From NCBI RefSeq assembly GCF_000754095.2, contig NZ_JQSG02000006.1:1047129-1111128 (forward strand): 64,000 bases of DNA. The letters are read 5' to 3'. This document shows positions 50,176 to 59,590 of the stretch, piece after piece; position 1 is the stretch's first letter, and each line of letters begins with the position of its first letter. The translations under genes were made by a program, and so were the position numbers. The stretch is from Acidihalobacter prosperus (GTDB taxonomy: Bacteria > Pseudomonadota > Gammaproteobacteria > DSM-5130 > Acidihalobacteraceae). The notes under the pieces are model-generated. The model saw only the letters and a list, made by a program, of their open reading frames with translations, had not been told where the DNA came from and did no database searches.

Positions 50176-50895
50176 ATGTCCCGTTCCGTATTGCTGGCCG
50201 GGGGCCTTGTGTCCCTGCTCGTGCTCGGCACGACCGTCGCCGAGGCGCAAACCATTTCCCTGCCGTTGCCGCCGGACGCCAAGACCGTGATCGACAAGCC
50301 GACGGCGACCGCGTCGGCGGCCGAGCTGGCTGCCGTGGCGCATGAGTTGAGAAAGCGCTATCCCGGCCCGCACGATGACCATGTCATCGTGGTCGACATA
50401 AGACAGCAACGGCTATACCTGCTGCATGACGGCAGATTGCAGGCGAGCTATCCGGTATCGACGTCGCAGTGGGGCATCGGCAACCGCGAGGGCAGTAACC
50501 GCACGCCCGTCGGCGTGTTCCGCATCGCGCAGAAATTCGGTCAGGGCGCGGCCCCGGGCAGCATCTTCAAGTCGCGACGCGATACCGGTCAGATCGCCCG
50601 CATCATCACCAACCCCGAGAACCGTTCGGAGCGCGATCTCGTGACCAGTCGCGTGATGTGGCTGACCGGCTTGCAGCCGGGCTTCAACGAAGGCGGCGAC
50701 GTGGATACGCACAGCCGATATATCTATATCCACGGCACGCCCGAAGAGGGCCGCATCGGCATGCCGTCTTCGCACGGTTGCGTACGCATGAAAAACGATG
50801 AAGTCATCGCCTTATTCAACAGGGTCCCCGTCGGTACGCTGGTGTACATCGCGCCCGGCGATCGCCCGCTCACGGACATTCCGAACCGGTTGTGA
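50176..50895 (+). CDS. L,D-transpeptidase (YkuD domain)
   Basis: 239 residues from the ATG at 50176. A signal peptide (LLAGGLVSLLVLGTTVAEAQ) and a YkuD domain with the catalytic SHGCVRM and upstream HGTPEEGRIGMPS. It crosslinks peptidoglycan or anchors lipoproteins in the periplasm. Its 3' end overlaps antisense with the end of the EAL fragment by 84 bases. Confidence 0.9.
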   Translation: MSRSVLLAGGLVSLLVLGTTVAEAQTISLPLPPDAKTVIDKPTATASAAELAAVAHELRKRYPGPHDDHVIVVDIRQQRLYLLHDGRLQASYPVSTSQWGIGNREGSNRTPVGVFRIAQKFGQGAAPGSIFKSRRDTGQIARIITNPENRSERDLVTSRVMWLTGLQPGFNEGGDVDTHSRYIYIHGTPEEGRIGMPSSHGCVRMKNDEVIALFNRVPVGTLVYIAPGDRPLTDIPNRL

Positions 50896-51678
50896 CGGCG
50901 CGGGGACTTGCGTTTCGTCAGGTGGCGGCATGACGACGGCCCAGAACAGCTCGAAGAATGCCCGCTGCGCTTCGCGTATCGACGCGTTTGTTACGGCCGA
51001 TCGAGCGATCTCGCAACCGGCGTCGGCCTTTTTGCAGAGGTTGCAGGCCAGTCCCTCGGTTTGATGCGTACGCGCATGCGCTTCGCCAAGGCGGGCGTAA
51101 TCGGGATGTTCGCCATAGCGCTCCCGCCCCTCGGTCGCATACCAGCCTTCGAAGCGGCAGGCGTGCTGCCCGCGCCCGGCGATGGAAATGTCGCCAAAGG
51201 CAATCTTGGCGGCCTGCTCGCAGCTCGCGCATGCGCTCAGATGATGTTCGGTGGCGATCGCCAGCAACCGGCAGACTTCGGGCGTCTCGGCGCGATGGGC
51301 CCATCCGGGCAGCCAGGGGTTGGGTTGCTGCCGGCGGGTCCAGGCGATGACGTCCTCGGGCGGCATGGGTCTGGCCGCGGCGTATCCCTGCGCCCGCAGG
51401 CATCCCATTTCGAGCAGACGCAGCGCATGTTCGGCGGTTTCAACGCCTTCGGCGATGATTTCGATGTCCAGCAGTCGCGCGGCGGTGATCAGGGCTGCGA
51501 CGATGGCCTGGTTCTGCGGGTTGTCGAGCAGCTGCCGGATGAAGGTCTGGTCGATCTTGATTTGATCGCAGGGCAGGCGCTGCAGGTAGCTGAGTGACGC
51601 ATAGCCGGTGCCGAAATCGTCGAGCGCGATCTTGAGGCCTCTTGCGCGGCAGGCGTGCAGTATCTCGGCGGTTTTTTC
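50812..51678 (-). pseudogene. C-terminal remnant of an EAL-domain gene, cut by a mobile element
   Basis: Reading leftward from 51678 the frame gives EKTAEILHACRARGLKIAL, then DDFGTGYASLSYLQRL, IKIDQTFI and AEGVET: the second half of an EAL phosphodiesterase domain. The EAL signature itself and everything before it are absent; a foreign terminal repeat starts at 51679, and in-frame stops lie at 51736-51738. The C-terminal part has C-R-F-E-G-W-Y and H-x3-H patterns like a CZB domain, plus CxxC pairs (CASC, CNLC). The 5' part should lie beyond the right edge of the window, past the element. No c-di-GMP hydrolysis is expected from this fragment. Confidence 0.88.
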
Positions 51679-51702
51679 GGGTATCCGGAAGATCGTGTTG
51701 AT
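51679..51702 (+). repeat. Outer left ISL3-type terminal repeat
   Basis: 24 bases beginning GGGTATCCGG and ending GTGTTGAT, identical to 58166-58189 in the same orientation. The end sequence resembles those of ISPpu12/IS1411-type ISL3 elements. Flanking sequences diverge immediately outside the 24 bases. Confidence 0.85.
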
Positions 51703-51722
51703 TTGAGATGGAGTTGAGATGA

Positions 51723-51763
51723 CGCATCTTGGCGCCTAAACCGGAATATTGTGTGTATGTGTG
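51723..51763 (+). repeat. Subterminal repeat, left copy
   Basis: 41 bases starting CGCATCTTGGCGCC, perfectly complementary to the last 41 bases of the window (63960-64000). Beyond the 41 bases similarity is poor. Confidence 0.92.
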
Positions 51764-51854
51764 TCGACACTGCCACACCCGGCATGAATAGGGTTTGATG
51801 CTTGATTGTGCGGATTTCAGCTACACGATTTATAACAATTCACCCAGAGTATGA

Positions 51855-52259
51855 TCAGGCGTGTGAGTGCTCTGTATCAGAAAGTTGACTTAAAATAGGG
51901 CACGAGTCGCCTCCATCCGAGCAACACAAATGGCTAAGGCGTGTGAGTTCATCTTTGAATGCAGACAGACTGGAGATCTTGTGCTCTATTTCTGCAAGCT
52001 TTGCCTGAGTCAGCCCCAGGACCTGCCGACGCGCTTCATTGGGTGCTGAGCGCAACCGCAACAGAACACGGATGTCATCCAGGCTAAAGCCGGCACTTTT
52101 GGCTCGACGGATAAACATCAGCTGTTCGATATCGTGACCATCGTAGTCACGTCGCCCAGCGGCATCGCGCCCGACGGCATCCAGCAAGCCTATTTTGTCG
52201 TAGTAACGCAGTGTCTCGGGACTGAATCCCGAGCGCCTTGATGCCTCTCCAATTTTCAT
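51855..52259 (-). CDS. MerR-family metal-responsive regulator
   Basis: 134 residues from the ATG at 52259, which has AAGGAGG five bases upstream; the ATG at 52277 would bury that site in the gene. N-terminal helix-turn-helix and wing (IGEASRRSGFSPETLRYYDKIGLL), dimerisation helix, and C-terminal metal loop H-L-C-C-S-D-G-G-D-S-C-P-I-L. The loop fits CueR spacing (C-x7-C-P-I) but has an extra Cys as in ZntR/CadR; at the position of CueR Ser77/ZntR Cys79 an Arg seems to stand. The metal is therefore uncertain. It is divergent from the HMA-ATPase operon, whose promoter carries a MerR-type operator. Confidence 0.88.
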   Translation of the reverse strand: MKIGEASRRSGFSPETLRYYDKIGLLDAVGRDAAGRRDYDGHDIEQLMFIRRAKSAGFSLDDIRVLLRLRSAPNEARRQVLGLTQAKLAEIEHKISSLSAFKDELTRLSHLCCSDGGDSCPILSQLSDTEHSHA

Positions 52260-52407
52260 CCATACCTCCTTCGGCAAACCGGGGCGACTCAGCTATCACC
52301 TCTAGAATCGCCAATGACGCGAGATAACCCGTGAGGTCTTCACCAGTGCGAGATCTAGCGTTTGTCAGCTGAGTGTGTCTGGCAGCGAAATATCATGCCA
52401 CAAAGCC

Positions 52408-52438
52408 TTGACTTGGAGTTAACTCCAAGCGTTATAAG
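52408..52438 (+). promoter_or_regulatory. MerR-type promoter with 19-bp spacer
   Basis: -35 TTGACT (52408-52413) and -10 TATAAG (52433-52438) are separated by 19 bases, the long spacer typical of MerR-activated promoters. The perfect 18-bp palindrome CTTGGAGTTAACTCCAAG (52412-52429) sits between them. It drives the genes from 52472 rightward. Confidence 0.88.
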
Positions 52439-52471
52439 TCACCAGGAGACTCGGGTAAAGAGGTATTCGAC

Positions 52472-52717
52472 ATGCAGTCGTTCGAACTACAAATCGGTGG
52501 CATGCACTGTCATGGCTGTGCGCTGAGGCTTGAACAGGTGTTAAAGAGGGTTTCCGGCGTCAGCGCGGTTAAGGTTTCCTATCAGGATGGTCAAGCTCGA
52601 TTGATCATCGATCCCGATGCGACATCGCCGGAGAAGCTGGTGGCATTGGTGACCGACGCTGGATTTACGGCAACGACGACATCGGAGGGGCGGCGTCATG
52701 ACGAACATCGCACTTGA
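52472..52717 (+). CDS. Small HMA-domain metallochaperone
   Basis: 81 residues, one heavy-metal-associated domain with the C-x2-C site C13/C16 in GGMHCHGC. No signal peptide, so cytoplasmic, delivering metal to the ATPase whose gene it overlaps by 20 bases. CopZ/MerP-like fold; metal unknown. Confidence 0.9.
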   Translation: MQSFELQIGGMHCHGCALRLEQVLKRVSGVSAVKVSYQDGQARLIIDPDATSPEKLVALVTDAGFTATTTSEGRRHDEHRT

Positions 52718-55169
52718 TCCTTCATCAGACTGGCACCCTTGGCGAGACGAGCCCACGCAAACACCGCCACTGCGTCGCGTCAGCGCCCATATCGGCGGTC
52801 TGCACTGCTCGCTTTGCACGGGAACGATCGAGCAATCACTTGGCAAACTGCCCGGTGTAAAGAAAGTCGCCGTGAGCCTGACCCACGAACAGGCCTTGGT
52901 CGAATACGATCCAGCGCTGACGGATCCGGCAGTCTTGATGGGAACGCTTGGCGATATCGGCTACGAACTACAGGATCCGAGGCGGGTCGAGCCGTTCGAA
53001 GTGCAGGAACGCCGTCTCGCCAATGAAGGTGCCCGATTCCTGCTGGCGCTTTCCGCCAGCCTGATCGCCGTGGCTTTGATGGCGCCGTCACAGGGCTGGC
53101 AACTCGTCCTTTCCGGGCTCGTCTATGCCACCCTGCTTCTTTTCTCATGGACGCTGCTCAAGCCGCGCGGATGGATACGCGCGCTCTCCGGGACGGCCAC
53201 ACTAGCGCTTCTCGGCTTGCTCATCTACGCATTGAAGTTGGATGGCCTATTACAGACCTGGGCGGCACCGTTGACCGCGGCCTTGGCGCTAGGCGTGTTT
53301 TTAGGCCCTGGCGGCAATTTTTTGAAGATTGCCTGGCAGTCCCTGCGGCGAGGCATTCTCAATCAGCATGTATTGGTCGAAATCGGCGCTGTAGCGGGCA
53401 TCATCGGCGGGGCCCTCGGTTTTGTTCTACGGCTGCCCCATTACCCTACGGCGGCTTTTTTCGGGGTCTCGGTGATGGTGCTGACCTATCATCGCTTTTC
53501 CGAGTGGCTTTCATTGATCGTGAAGACGCGCAGCTCCCAAGCGGTGCGAAAACTGCTCGATTTGACGCCGCGTACGGCGAGACGAGTGGGAAAAAATGGA
53601 CACGAAGAAACCGTGCCGGCGGAGACGCTTGCGATCGGTGATCGCATTCGTGTGCGCCCCGGTGAAAGGATCGGTGCCGATGGCCGGGTGCTGGAGGGGC
53701 ATTCTTCGGTGGATGAATCGCTGTTGACCGGCGAGCCCCTTCCTGTTGAGAAAACGACCGGGACAAGTGTCGTCGGTGGTGCCATCAACGGGCCAGGCAT
53801 GCTGCTCGTCGAAGTAAGCGCTGTAGGTGACGACAGTTTCCTGGCTCAAGTAGTCCGCAGCGTCGAGGAATCGCGCGCACTAAAGCCCGGTCTGCTGCAT
53901 CTGGTGGACCGTACCCTACGCATTTACACGCCGCTTGTTCTGACCCTTGCCTTGCTGGCCCTGCTAGGGTGGCTGCTGGCAACCTGGCTGATGAGTGGCA
54001 CACCGGATGTGGAGCGAGCGGTCTTCGCTGCGCTTTCCGTACTGGTCATGGGTTATCCCTGTGCGGTCGGGATTTCGGCACCTTTGTCGATCGTACGCGG
54101 GGCTGCCGATGCAGCAGAGGCTGGCGTGCTGATGCGTACGGGCGAGTCTTTCCAAGCGTTCCGCCAGACAACGCTCGTAGTGTTCGACAAGACCGGCACA
54201 CTTACCGTCGGGCGTCCGCAGGTAGCCAAGCTCATGCCAGCCTCAGGAGTGGACGAGATGCATATGCTGAGCCTGGCGGCATCGGTCGAGATGGGCTCGG
54301 AGCATCCGCTTGGGCATGCGATCATAAATGAGGCACTGGAGCGCGGGGTCGCTTTGGGCGAGGCGTCGGATTTCAAGGCGATAGCCGGCTTGGGCATAAC
54401 AGCCAAGCTCGGTGATACCCAGGTCCAGATTGGTAATGCCGAATGGTTGCGAACGCAACAGATCGCCATTCCTGATGATAAGGCCATCAAGAGCGCGCAA
54501 GCGCTGGGGCATACGGCCGTTGGCGTGGCGGCTGCGGGTCTTTTCCAAGGCTGGATCCTGCTGGGTGATGCCTTGCGCGAAGATGCCCGCGAGACGATCC
54601 AGGCACTGAATCGTCACGGCATCCGCGCTTTGATGTTGACGGGGGATCACCCGCATACAGCGGAAGCGGTCGCTAAGCAATTGGGCATAGAAGAAGTCTA
54701 TGGGCGTGTCCTGCCTCAGGAGAAGGCCGAGCGCATCCGGCAATTTCAGGCGTCCGGTGCCCATGTCGCCATGGTAGGCGACGGCATCAATGATGCGCCT
54801 GCGCTGATGCAAGCCGACACGGGGGTTGCCATGGGGTCCGGCACGGATATCGCGATCGAATCGGCCGATATCGTCGTTCTCAACAACCGGCTCTCATCGA
54901 TTCTGATCGCCTGGCAGATCAGTCGTCGGAGTTATGCGCGTATGGTCCGTAATGTTTTGCTGGCATTCGCATTCAATGGCCTTGGCATACCTGCGGCGGC
55001 GACAGGACTCGTGAACCCCGTGTGGGCCATGACGGCAATGGCAGTGAGTGTTACCGCGATTTTCGTCCACTCCTTATGGGGCAAACCTGCCATATTTTTT
55101 TCAGCCGTCGGCAGTGTCGGCACGAAATCTGCTGTGCTATCGCAAGATGCCATGAGTACTCCAAGATGA
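52698..55169 (+). CDS. P1B-type heavy-metal ATPase with unusual Y-P-C motif
   Basis: 823 residues. N-terminal HMA domain with C37/C40 (GGLHCSLC), about eight membrane segments, actuator TGEPLP, phosphorylation site D497 in [16 protein letters not shown] and [10 protein letters not shown]. The membrane metal-site motif is Y453-P454-C455 (GYPCAVG), where Cu+ and Zn/Cd pumps have CPC and Co/Fe pumps SPC. The rest of the protein looks intact, so it should be an active exporter of a soft metal. GGAGGGG precedes the ATG. Stop overlaps the next gene (ATGA). Metal specificity is open. Confidence 0.93.
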   Translation: MTNIALDPSSDWHPWRDEPTQTPPLRRVSAHIGGLHCSLCTGTIEQSLGKLPGVKKVAVSLTHEQALVEYDPALTDPAVLMGTLGDIGYELQDPRRVEPFEVQERRLANEGARFLLALSASLIAVALMAPSQGWQLVLSGLVYATLLLFSWTLLKPRGWIRALSGTATLALLGLLIYALKLDGLLQTWAAPLTAALALGVFLGPGGNFLKIAWQSLRRGILNQHVLVEIGAVAGIIGGALGFVLRLPHYPTAAFFGVSVMVLTYHRFSEWLSLIVKTRSSQAVRKLLDLTPRTARRVGKNGHEETVPAETLAIGDRIRVRPGERIGADGRVLEGHSSVDESLLTGEPLPVEKTTGTSVVGGAINGPGMLLVEVSAVGDDSFLAQVVRSVEESRALKPGLLHLVDRTLRIYTPLVLTLALLALLGWLLATWLMSGTPDVERAVFAALSVLVMGYPCAVGISAPLSIVRGAADAAEAGVLMRTGESFQAFRQTTLVVFDKTGTLTVGRPQVAKLMPASGVDEMHMLSLAASVEMGSEHPLGHAIINEALERGVALGEASDFKAIAGLGITAKLGDTQVQIGNAEWLRTQQIAIPDDKAIKSAQALGHTAVGVAAAGLFQGWILLGDALREDARETIQALNRHGIRALMLTGDHPHTAEAVAKQLGIEEVYGRVLPQEKAERIRQFQASGAHVAMVGDGINDAPALMQADTGVAMGSGTDIAIESADIVVLNNRLSSILIAWQISRRSYARMVRNVLLAFAFNGLGIPAAATGLVNPVWAMTAMAVSVTAIFVHSLWGKPAIFFSAVGSVGTKSAVLSQDAMSTPR

Positions 55170-56032
55170 AAACAATTCGCTTTCGTCTTGATAACGATGC
55201 GGTGCGTATCGGCGTCACATTGATTGCACTGGCCCTGCTGTTCTTTGCGGGGGAATGGGTTTATCACACGGTTGGTTGGCTATTGTTTAAAGCCCAGGGA
55301 ACGCCGGTCGTGCCCGCTCCGCTGATCCTGGCCATTGGGGTTCTTGGTGGTGCCGCCTCATTTTTTTCGCCTTGTAGTCTCGTGATTACACCCTCCTTCC
55401 TCATGTATTTCGTGGGCAATAGGGCTTCAATGTCTGTTGACATGAAACAACATGACCGCAGCCTGTTCATGGCGTCATTACTGATCGCATTAGGTATCAT
55501 CGGTTTTTACGGCGTCGCCGCCGTGCTGGTCGGCATGATTGGCCCCGTAATCTATCGGTTCCTGATCTACTTGATTCCTGTAGTCGGCATACTTTTCGCA
55601 ATCTTGGGCTTTGCGCTGTTGATCGGAGGTGCCGCCGCATTGAGTGGTGCAGCGCGGTTTTTACCGGGACGGCGCTACTATGATCGGTTGCTGGCGGGTG
55701 CGGCGCAGGGACGGCGGCGTGATCTTCTGGGTTTTGGCGTGGCCTACGGAGCGGCCGCACACACGTGCACCTTGCCCGTTTTTTTGGGGGTCATCATGCT
55801 ACCGCTCGCCGCAGGTGTCTACTGGCTTGCCGCCTTGGCCGTGCTGCTCTATGGAACTGCCATGGCAGGCTTGATGCTCCTCATGCTTGCACTGGGTCAG
55901 CCCGCCGTATTGGCCGTGCGACGCCATATCGGTCTCTATTTGCAGCCGGCTACCGGCATTCTGTTTCTATTGACCAGTGCGTACTTATTTTATTATTTCC
56001 TGTTGAATTTCGGGCTTATATCGGGAATCTAA
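55166..56032 (+). CDS. CcdA/DsbD-like membrane thiol transporter
   Basis: 288 residues, about seven membrane segments. One cysteine lies in [13 protein letters not shown] and one in AHTCTLPVF, the symmetric pair of CcdA/DsbD transmembrane domains that pass reducing power across the membrane. The ATG at 55166 overlaps the ATPase stop. With the cupredoxin encoded next, it may keep periplasmic cysteines reduced during metal handling (inference). Confidence 0.82.
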   Translation: MKTIRFRLDNDAVRIGVTLIALALLFFAGEWVYHTVGWLLFKAQGTPVVPAPLILAIGVLGGAASFFSPCSLVITPSFLMYFVGNRASMSVDMKQHDRSLFMASLLIALGIIGFYGVAAVLVGMIGPVIYRFLIYLIPVVGILFAILGFALLIGGAAALSGAARFLPGRRYYDRLLAGAAQGRRRDLLGFGVAYGAAAHTCTLPVFLGVIMLPLAAGVYWLAALAVLLYGTAMAGLMLLMLALGQPAVLAVRRHIGLYLQPATGILFLLTSAYLFYYFLLNFGLISGI

Positions 56033-56046
56033 GGGGGGGAGAAATC

Positions 56047-56436
56047 ATGCATCAATCAGTGCGCATCCGTCTCGCGCCGGCCGCCGCATCACTACTGGTG
56101 GTATTTGCTTTGCCAGCGATAGCGGCAGCATCCGCCCCATCTGGTACGACGCCGGTTTTTAAGTTGATAGAAGGTAAAGCCTGGTCGTCCTATCCCTACT
56201 CGCCTCCGGTTCTCCATATTCCGGCAGGCAAGACCGTCGCACTCGAACTCACCGACAACATCGGCGGCTGCGGTCTCGTGACCGTATTCCCGCATCTAGG
56301 TCCTCAGGGGAAAACGGTGTCCATCCGCGTGCCGGTCGGAGACACGAAAAGAATCTTGATACACGCTCCCAAGCCAGGGAAGTACGTTTATCACTGTTCT
56401 GAAAACATGTGGTATGGAGAGATCGTGGCCGAATGA
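56047..56436 (+). CDS. Exported cupredoxin-like protein
   Basis: 129 residues. A signal peptide of about 28 residues (ending ALPAIAAASA) precedes a plastocyanin-like domain (VLHIPAGKTVALELTDN, GGCGLVTVFPHLG, GKYVYHCSENMWYGEIV). The C-S-E-N-M end resembles the C-x2-N-M of COG4633-type plastocyanin-domain proteins rather than the classical C-x-H-x-M site, and a second Cys lies in GGC. Periplasmic metal binding is likely. It starts 14 bases after the CcdA-like gene, with AGGGGGGAG upstream, and closes the operon. Confidence 0.8.
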   Translation: MHQSVRIRLAPAAASLLVVFALPAIAAASAPSGTTPVFKLIEGKAWSSYPYSPPVLHIPAGKTVALELTDNIGGCGLVTVFPHLGPQGKTVSIRVPVGDTKRILIHAPKPGKYVYHCSENMWYGEIVAE

Positions 56437-56594
56437 TTCGATGTGACTGACGAATCCATCAGCGACTGCCTCGTAGCCTAGCGAGGATGAACGTTATCGT
56501 GCCCGCGACCAGACACTGGAAGCTTTTGTAAGATTGGCGGCCTGGTGCACGCAGCAGCCACCGGGGCATGCTCGCACGGGATGGTCTAGCCCGA
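56437..56594 (+). other. Intergenic tail of the efflux operon
   Basis: 158 bases between the cupredoxin gene and the presumed IS1380 left end. No gene and no clear T-run terminator seen. Confidence 0.4.
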
Positions 56595-58165
56595 ATGTTT
56601 CATAAACCCGCCAATTCTGCCCAGCATCTCACTTGCATGTCTGGCTTTTCAGCCTGCTGAGTCAGATCGGTACCGCAACGTTGCCCTGGAAAGTGTACGC
56701 GCTCGCCGGTCACGGAGCCTGCAGCCGGAATTTCAGCGTCGAGGCGTGCCGAGGCCCGCGGGGCTTGCCCGGATGGATGCGTTTCGCGGGTTACACACGG
56801 CGGTGTGTTTCAGGGTATGGCTGGAGGTCGGGCGAGATAAAGCAATTCGGTCACCCGGTGCAACAAGTCTTTTCACCGGGCAGCTGCTCGGCAGGTCCAA
56901 CTTGATCCGATCCTTGTACTGCACGACGCGCACCGCCCGCTTGAACAGCTTCTGGATAAGGGTCATGGACTGCGCTTTCACCAGTTCAGTGTGGCACAAG
57001 GTGTTCTCACGCAGACTGTGGATCAGGGTGTAGGCGCACACAGGCGTAGAACAGGCGCATGTGATGGCCGAAGAAGGTGTGATTGGACGTTCGATCACTG
57101 GCCAGGTCGTTTTTGATGGCCTTGATGAAGTTCTCATCCTGGCCCCGGGCGTAGTATAAATCCCAGTACAGCGTCTCAGACGTCGGGTTGGTCAGCGACG
57201 TCTCGACGAAACGCGGGTTGTCTCCTAAGCCCATCACCTCGGCCTTGAACACCAACCGGTGGGCCTGAGCTCGCCGTTGCTCATGCAGGGCCCGCGCTTT
57301 CGCGAGCAAGGGCTTGGCCGCGGGCACAAGCGCCGGGTTGCCGGCCAGGCCGAAGAGGAAATCCATCTGCGCATCCTCTTCGCACAGGGCCATCAATTCC
57401 GGGTTGGAGAAATGTCCATCCCCGCGCAGGACGATGTGGGTGTCCGGCCAGGCTTGACGCAGCCGGCGCACGACCCGACCGATGATAGCCGCATTCTCAC
57501 GCCCGGTGGGGCGCTTGCCGGGACGCAGCACCGCCGTGATGAGTGCGCCGGAGAGCCCCTCGAAGAGAAACAGCGGCCGGTAGCAGTGGCTGCCATAATA
57601 GGGGTTGTAGAAGGCCAGTTCCTGTTGCCTATGGGTGCGGTCGTCGGAATGGTCCATGTCCAGGACAATCACCGAAGGCGGGTCGGCGTAGCGAGCAATG
57701 AAGGCCTCAACCAGGGTCTTGGCCAGACGATAGATGTCCTTGCGGGTGAGCCCATTCTCCAGGCGCGAGAACGTGGGCCCGGAGGCCAGGTCGTTGTCGG
57801 TATCCAGCGGCGCGCGCCCGAGTGCGAGCTTGAAGGCCGGGTCTTGGCGCAGATCGTTGGCGTCGTTGCCATCGGCATAGCCGCAGGCGGTCTGGAAAAT
57901 GCGCTGGCGCAGTAGATCGGCCAGGCAGTCGATCAATCCAGTTTGCCGATCGACACCGTGCAGCAGGAGTGCGCCGAAATCACTCGATACAGCACCTCCC
58001 TCGAAGTCGGCACGGACGGTGAAACCGGCCAGGGTGGGGAAACAGAGCTGAGTCGGGGCGACATCACTTATGGGCGGTCTCGGTTAGGCTTCGCCCGAAG
58101 CGTTATTATCGTAAATTTTTATTATATCAGTTAGTTAAGCGCCCGCCCTTCTATTTATGAAAAAT
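56595..58165 (-). mobile_element. IS1380-family insertion sequence, decayed
   Basis: A frameshifted IS1380 transposase lies between ATGTTTCATAAA at 56595-56606 and TTTATGAAAAAT at 58154-58165, which are inverted copies with one mismatch. The 1571-bp distance fits an IS1380-family element. The right end abuts the ISL3 repeat at 58166 without a gap. The terminal assignment rests on this short repeat. Confidence 0.55.
56830..58083 (-). pseudogene. IS1380-family transposase, frameshifted
   Basis: From about 58080 leftward the frame reads TVRADFEGGAVSSDFGALLL, DLASGPTFSRLEN, VIVLDMDHSDDRTHRQQELA and FFGHHMRLFYACV, typical of IS1380 transposases. No ATG, GTG or TTG follows the upstream stop (58084-58086). 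Near 57040 the frame breaks: the main frame stops at 57007, while TLIHSLRENTL and FKRAVRVVQYKDRIKLDLP continue in another frame to about 56830. It is therefore inactive in the form seen. Confidence 0.85.
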
Positions 58166-58189
58166 GGGTATCCGGAAGATCGTGTTGAT
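58166..58189 (+). repeat. Inner ISL3 terminal repeat (transposase side)
   Basis: 24 bases identical to 51679-51702, same orientation, 7 bases before the stop end of the ISL3 transposase gene. The eight bases before it, TGAAAAAT, are an AT-rich stretch as ISL3 elements prefer. No inverted partner is seen between here and 64000. Confidence 0.85.
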
Positions 58190-58195
58190 ACGGGT

Positions 58196-59512
58196 CTAGA
58201 GATCGCCGTTTTCAATCAAGGATATCAATGTTGATATCTGAGCGCCGTAGTTGGTTTCTCGTTCGATGTCGATAATCCTTGAAAAGGTTTTGTACGCGAA
58301 CATCGAGTCTTCCATCGTTGCTCTTCGCTTGGGATATTTGGGTTTCTTGACTGTATGTACCCCTTCGGTGAAAAGGATCTTTGCCCGAAGCGCCTCGAAG
58401 CTATAGCCGCGCCCAAGACGATTCATCACCCGAATCAGGTTGTTCAGACTTTCCGTATAGGCGTTGGTGATCGGGTGATCGAAGTAGTTGAAGATCTCCG
58501 TGTGCCAGTTACCGATGGCCGTGAGAATCGGCTTGAAGGCATCTCTCATCTCATCGGATAGACTCCCACACCAGATCTCATAAGCACTTTCCGCGTCAGG
58601 CCGGTTGTCCATATCCCAGATGCCATAAAAAGCTTCCTTAGCATCGTAGGCCGCCCCCAGCGATGGGTAGTTGACAGTCCAGCCCGAGAGCTTCAGGTAG
58701 TCTTCGTCGGAGATGTCACGGCGGCGTTTGAGCAGCACGAAACGATCGTGCATCAAGCCCCTGCGCTGTCGTGAGGTAAGTTCCACTCGCAAGTTCTTGC
58801 GTACAGTGTCCAGACACTGATTCGCCATCCGCACGACATGAAACTTGTCGATGACGATTCTGGCCTGTGGGAATACCGTGTTGACGGCGTCGCGATATGG
58901 ATTCCACATATCCATTGCGACATACCGCACCTTTTCCTTATCGGGTAGCGTTTGCAGGCGCTTGATCACGGTCGGCTTGTTGCGGTTAGGCAGCACCTCG
59001 ACGATGGTTTGATGCTCGATATTCGAGATCACGCAGCGCGGTTTCTTGACGATGTAGATCTCGTCGATGCCCATCCATCTCGGCGTCTCGAACCGGACTT
59101 CCTTCTCCAACCGGTTGACATAGGCGCGAAAAATGTTGCGGATGCTCTTTTCGTCGAAGCCTACGTCCTCGGCGATACTGGCAAAGGTGCGGCGTAGTGA
59201 CTCACGCTCGATGTATTGCACCAGTCGTCGCGTCGCTTGCCGGCGATCATGCATCTCGGGCAGCGGTTCCATGAAAGTCTTGCCGCATTGTTTGCAGCGT
59301 AACCGTCTGCGGTCTACCCAAATACCTACCCGCTTGCCGCGCACGGGGGCGTCCATGAAGAGTTGGCGCTTGCGTCCGAAGCCCACGGTATGAGAAGAAC
59401 CGCAGTCAAGACAATATTGGCTGGAGCCGTTGCTGGTTGCCTCAATGTGATAATCATGTTCGGATTCTTGAACCGAGTCCTGCTGTAAATACTTGAGATT
59501 CAACAAGTCCAT
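58196..59512 (-). CDS. ISL3-family transposase
   Basis: 438 residues, apparently intact. Zinc-binding N-terminus (CLDCGSSHTVGFGRKRQLFM ... CKQCGKTF), a helix-turn-helix region, and the DDE catalytic core with RYVAMDMWNPYRDAV, ARIVIDKFHVVR and the C-terminal HPITNAYTESLNNLIR. It should act on the terminal repeats at 51679, 58166 and the predicted right end. It is transcribed toward the repeat at 58166. Confidence 0.95.
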   Translation of the reverse strand: MDLLNLKYLQQDSVQESEHDYHIEATSNGSSQYCLDCGSSHTVGFGRKRQLFMDAPVRGKRVGIWVDRRRLRCKQCGKTFMEPLPEMHDRRQATRRLVQYIERESLRRTFASIAEDVGFDEKSIRNIFRAYVNRLEKEVRFETPRWMGIDEIYIVKKPRCVISNIEHQTIVEVLPNRNKPTVIKRLQTLPDKEKVRYVAMDMWNPYRDAVNTVFPQARIVIDKFHVVRMANQCLDTVRKNLRVELTSRQRRGLMHDRFVLLKRRRDISDEDYLKLSGWTVNYPSLGAAYDAKEAFYGIWDMDNRPDAESAYEIWCGSLSDEMRDAFKPILTAIGNWHTEIFNYFDHPITNAYTESLNNLIRVMNRLGRGYSFEALRAKILFTEGVHTVKKPKYPKRRATMEDSMFAYKTFSRIIDIERETNYGAQISTLISLIENGDL

Positions 59513-59590
59513 CTAGAGCATCCCATGCGAGCAGGCATCGTCAGCCGCGGCATGCAGCCACGTGAAGGCTGCCATTTTCCCCAAACGAGC

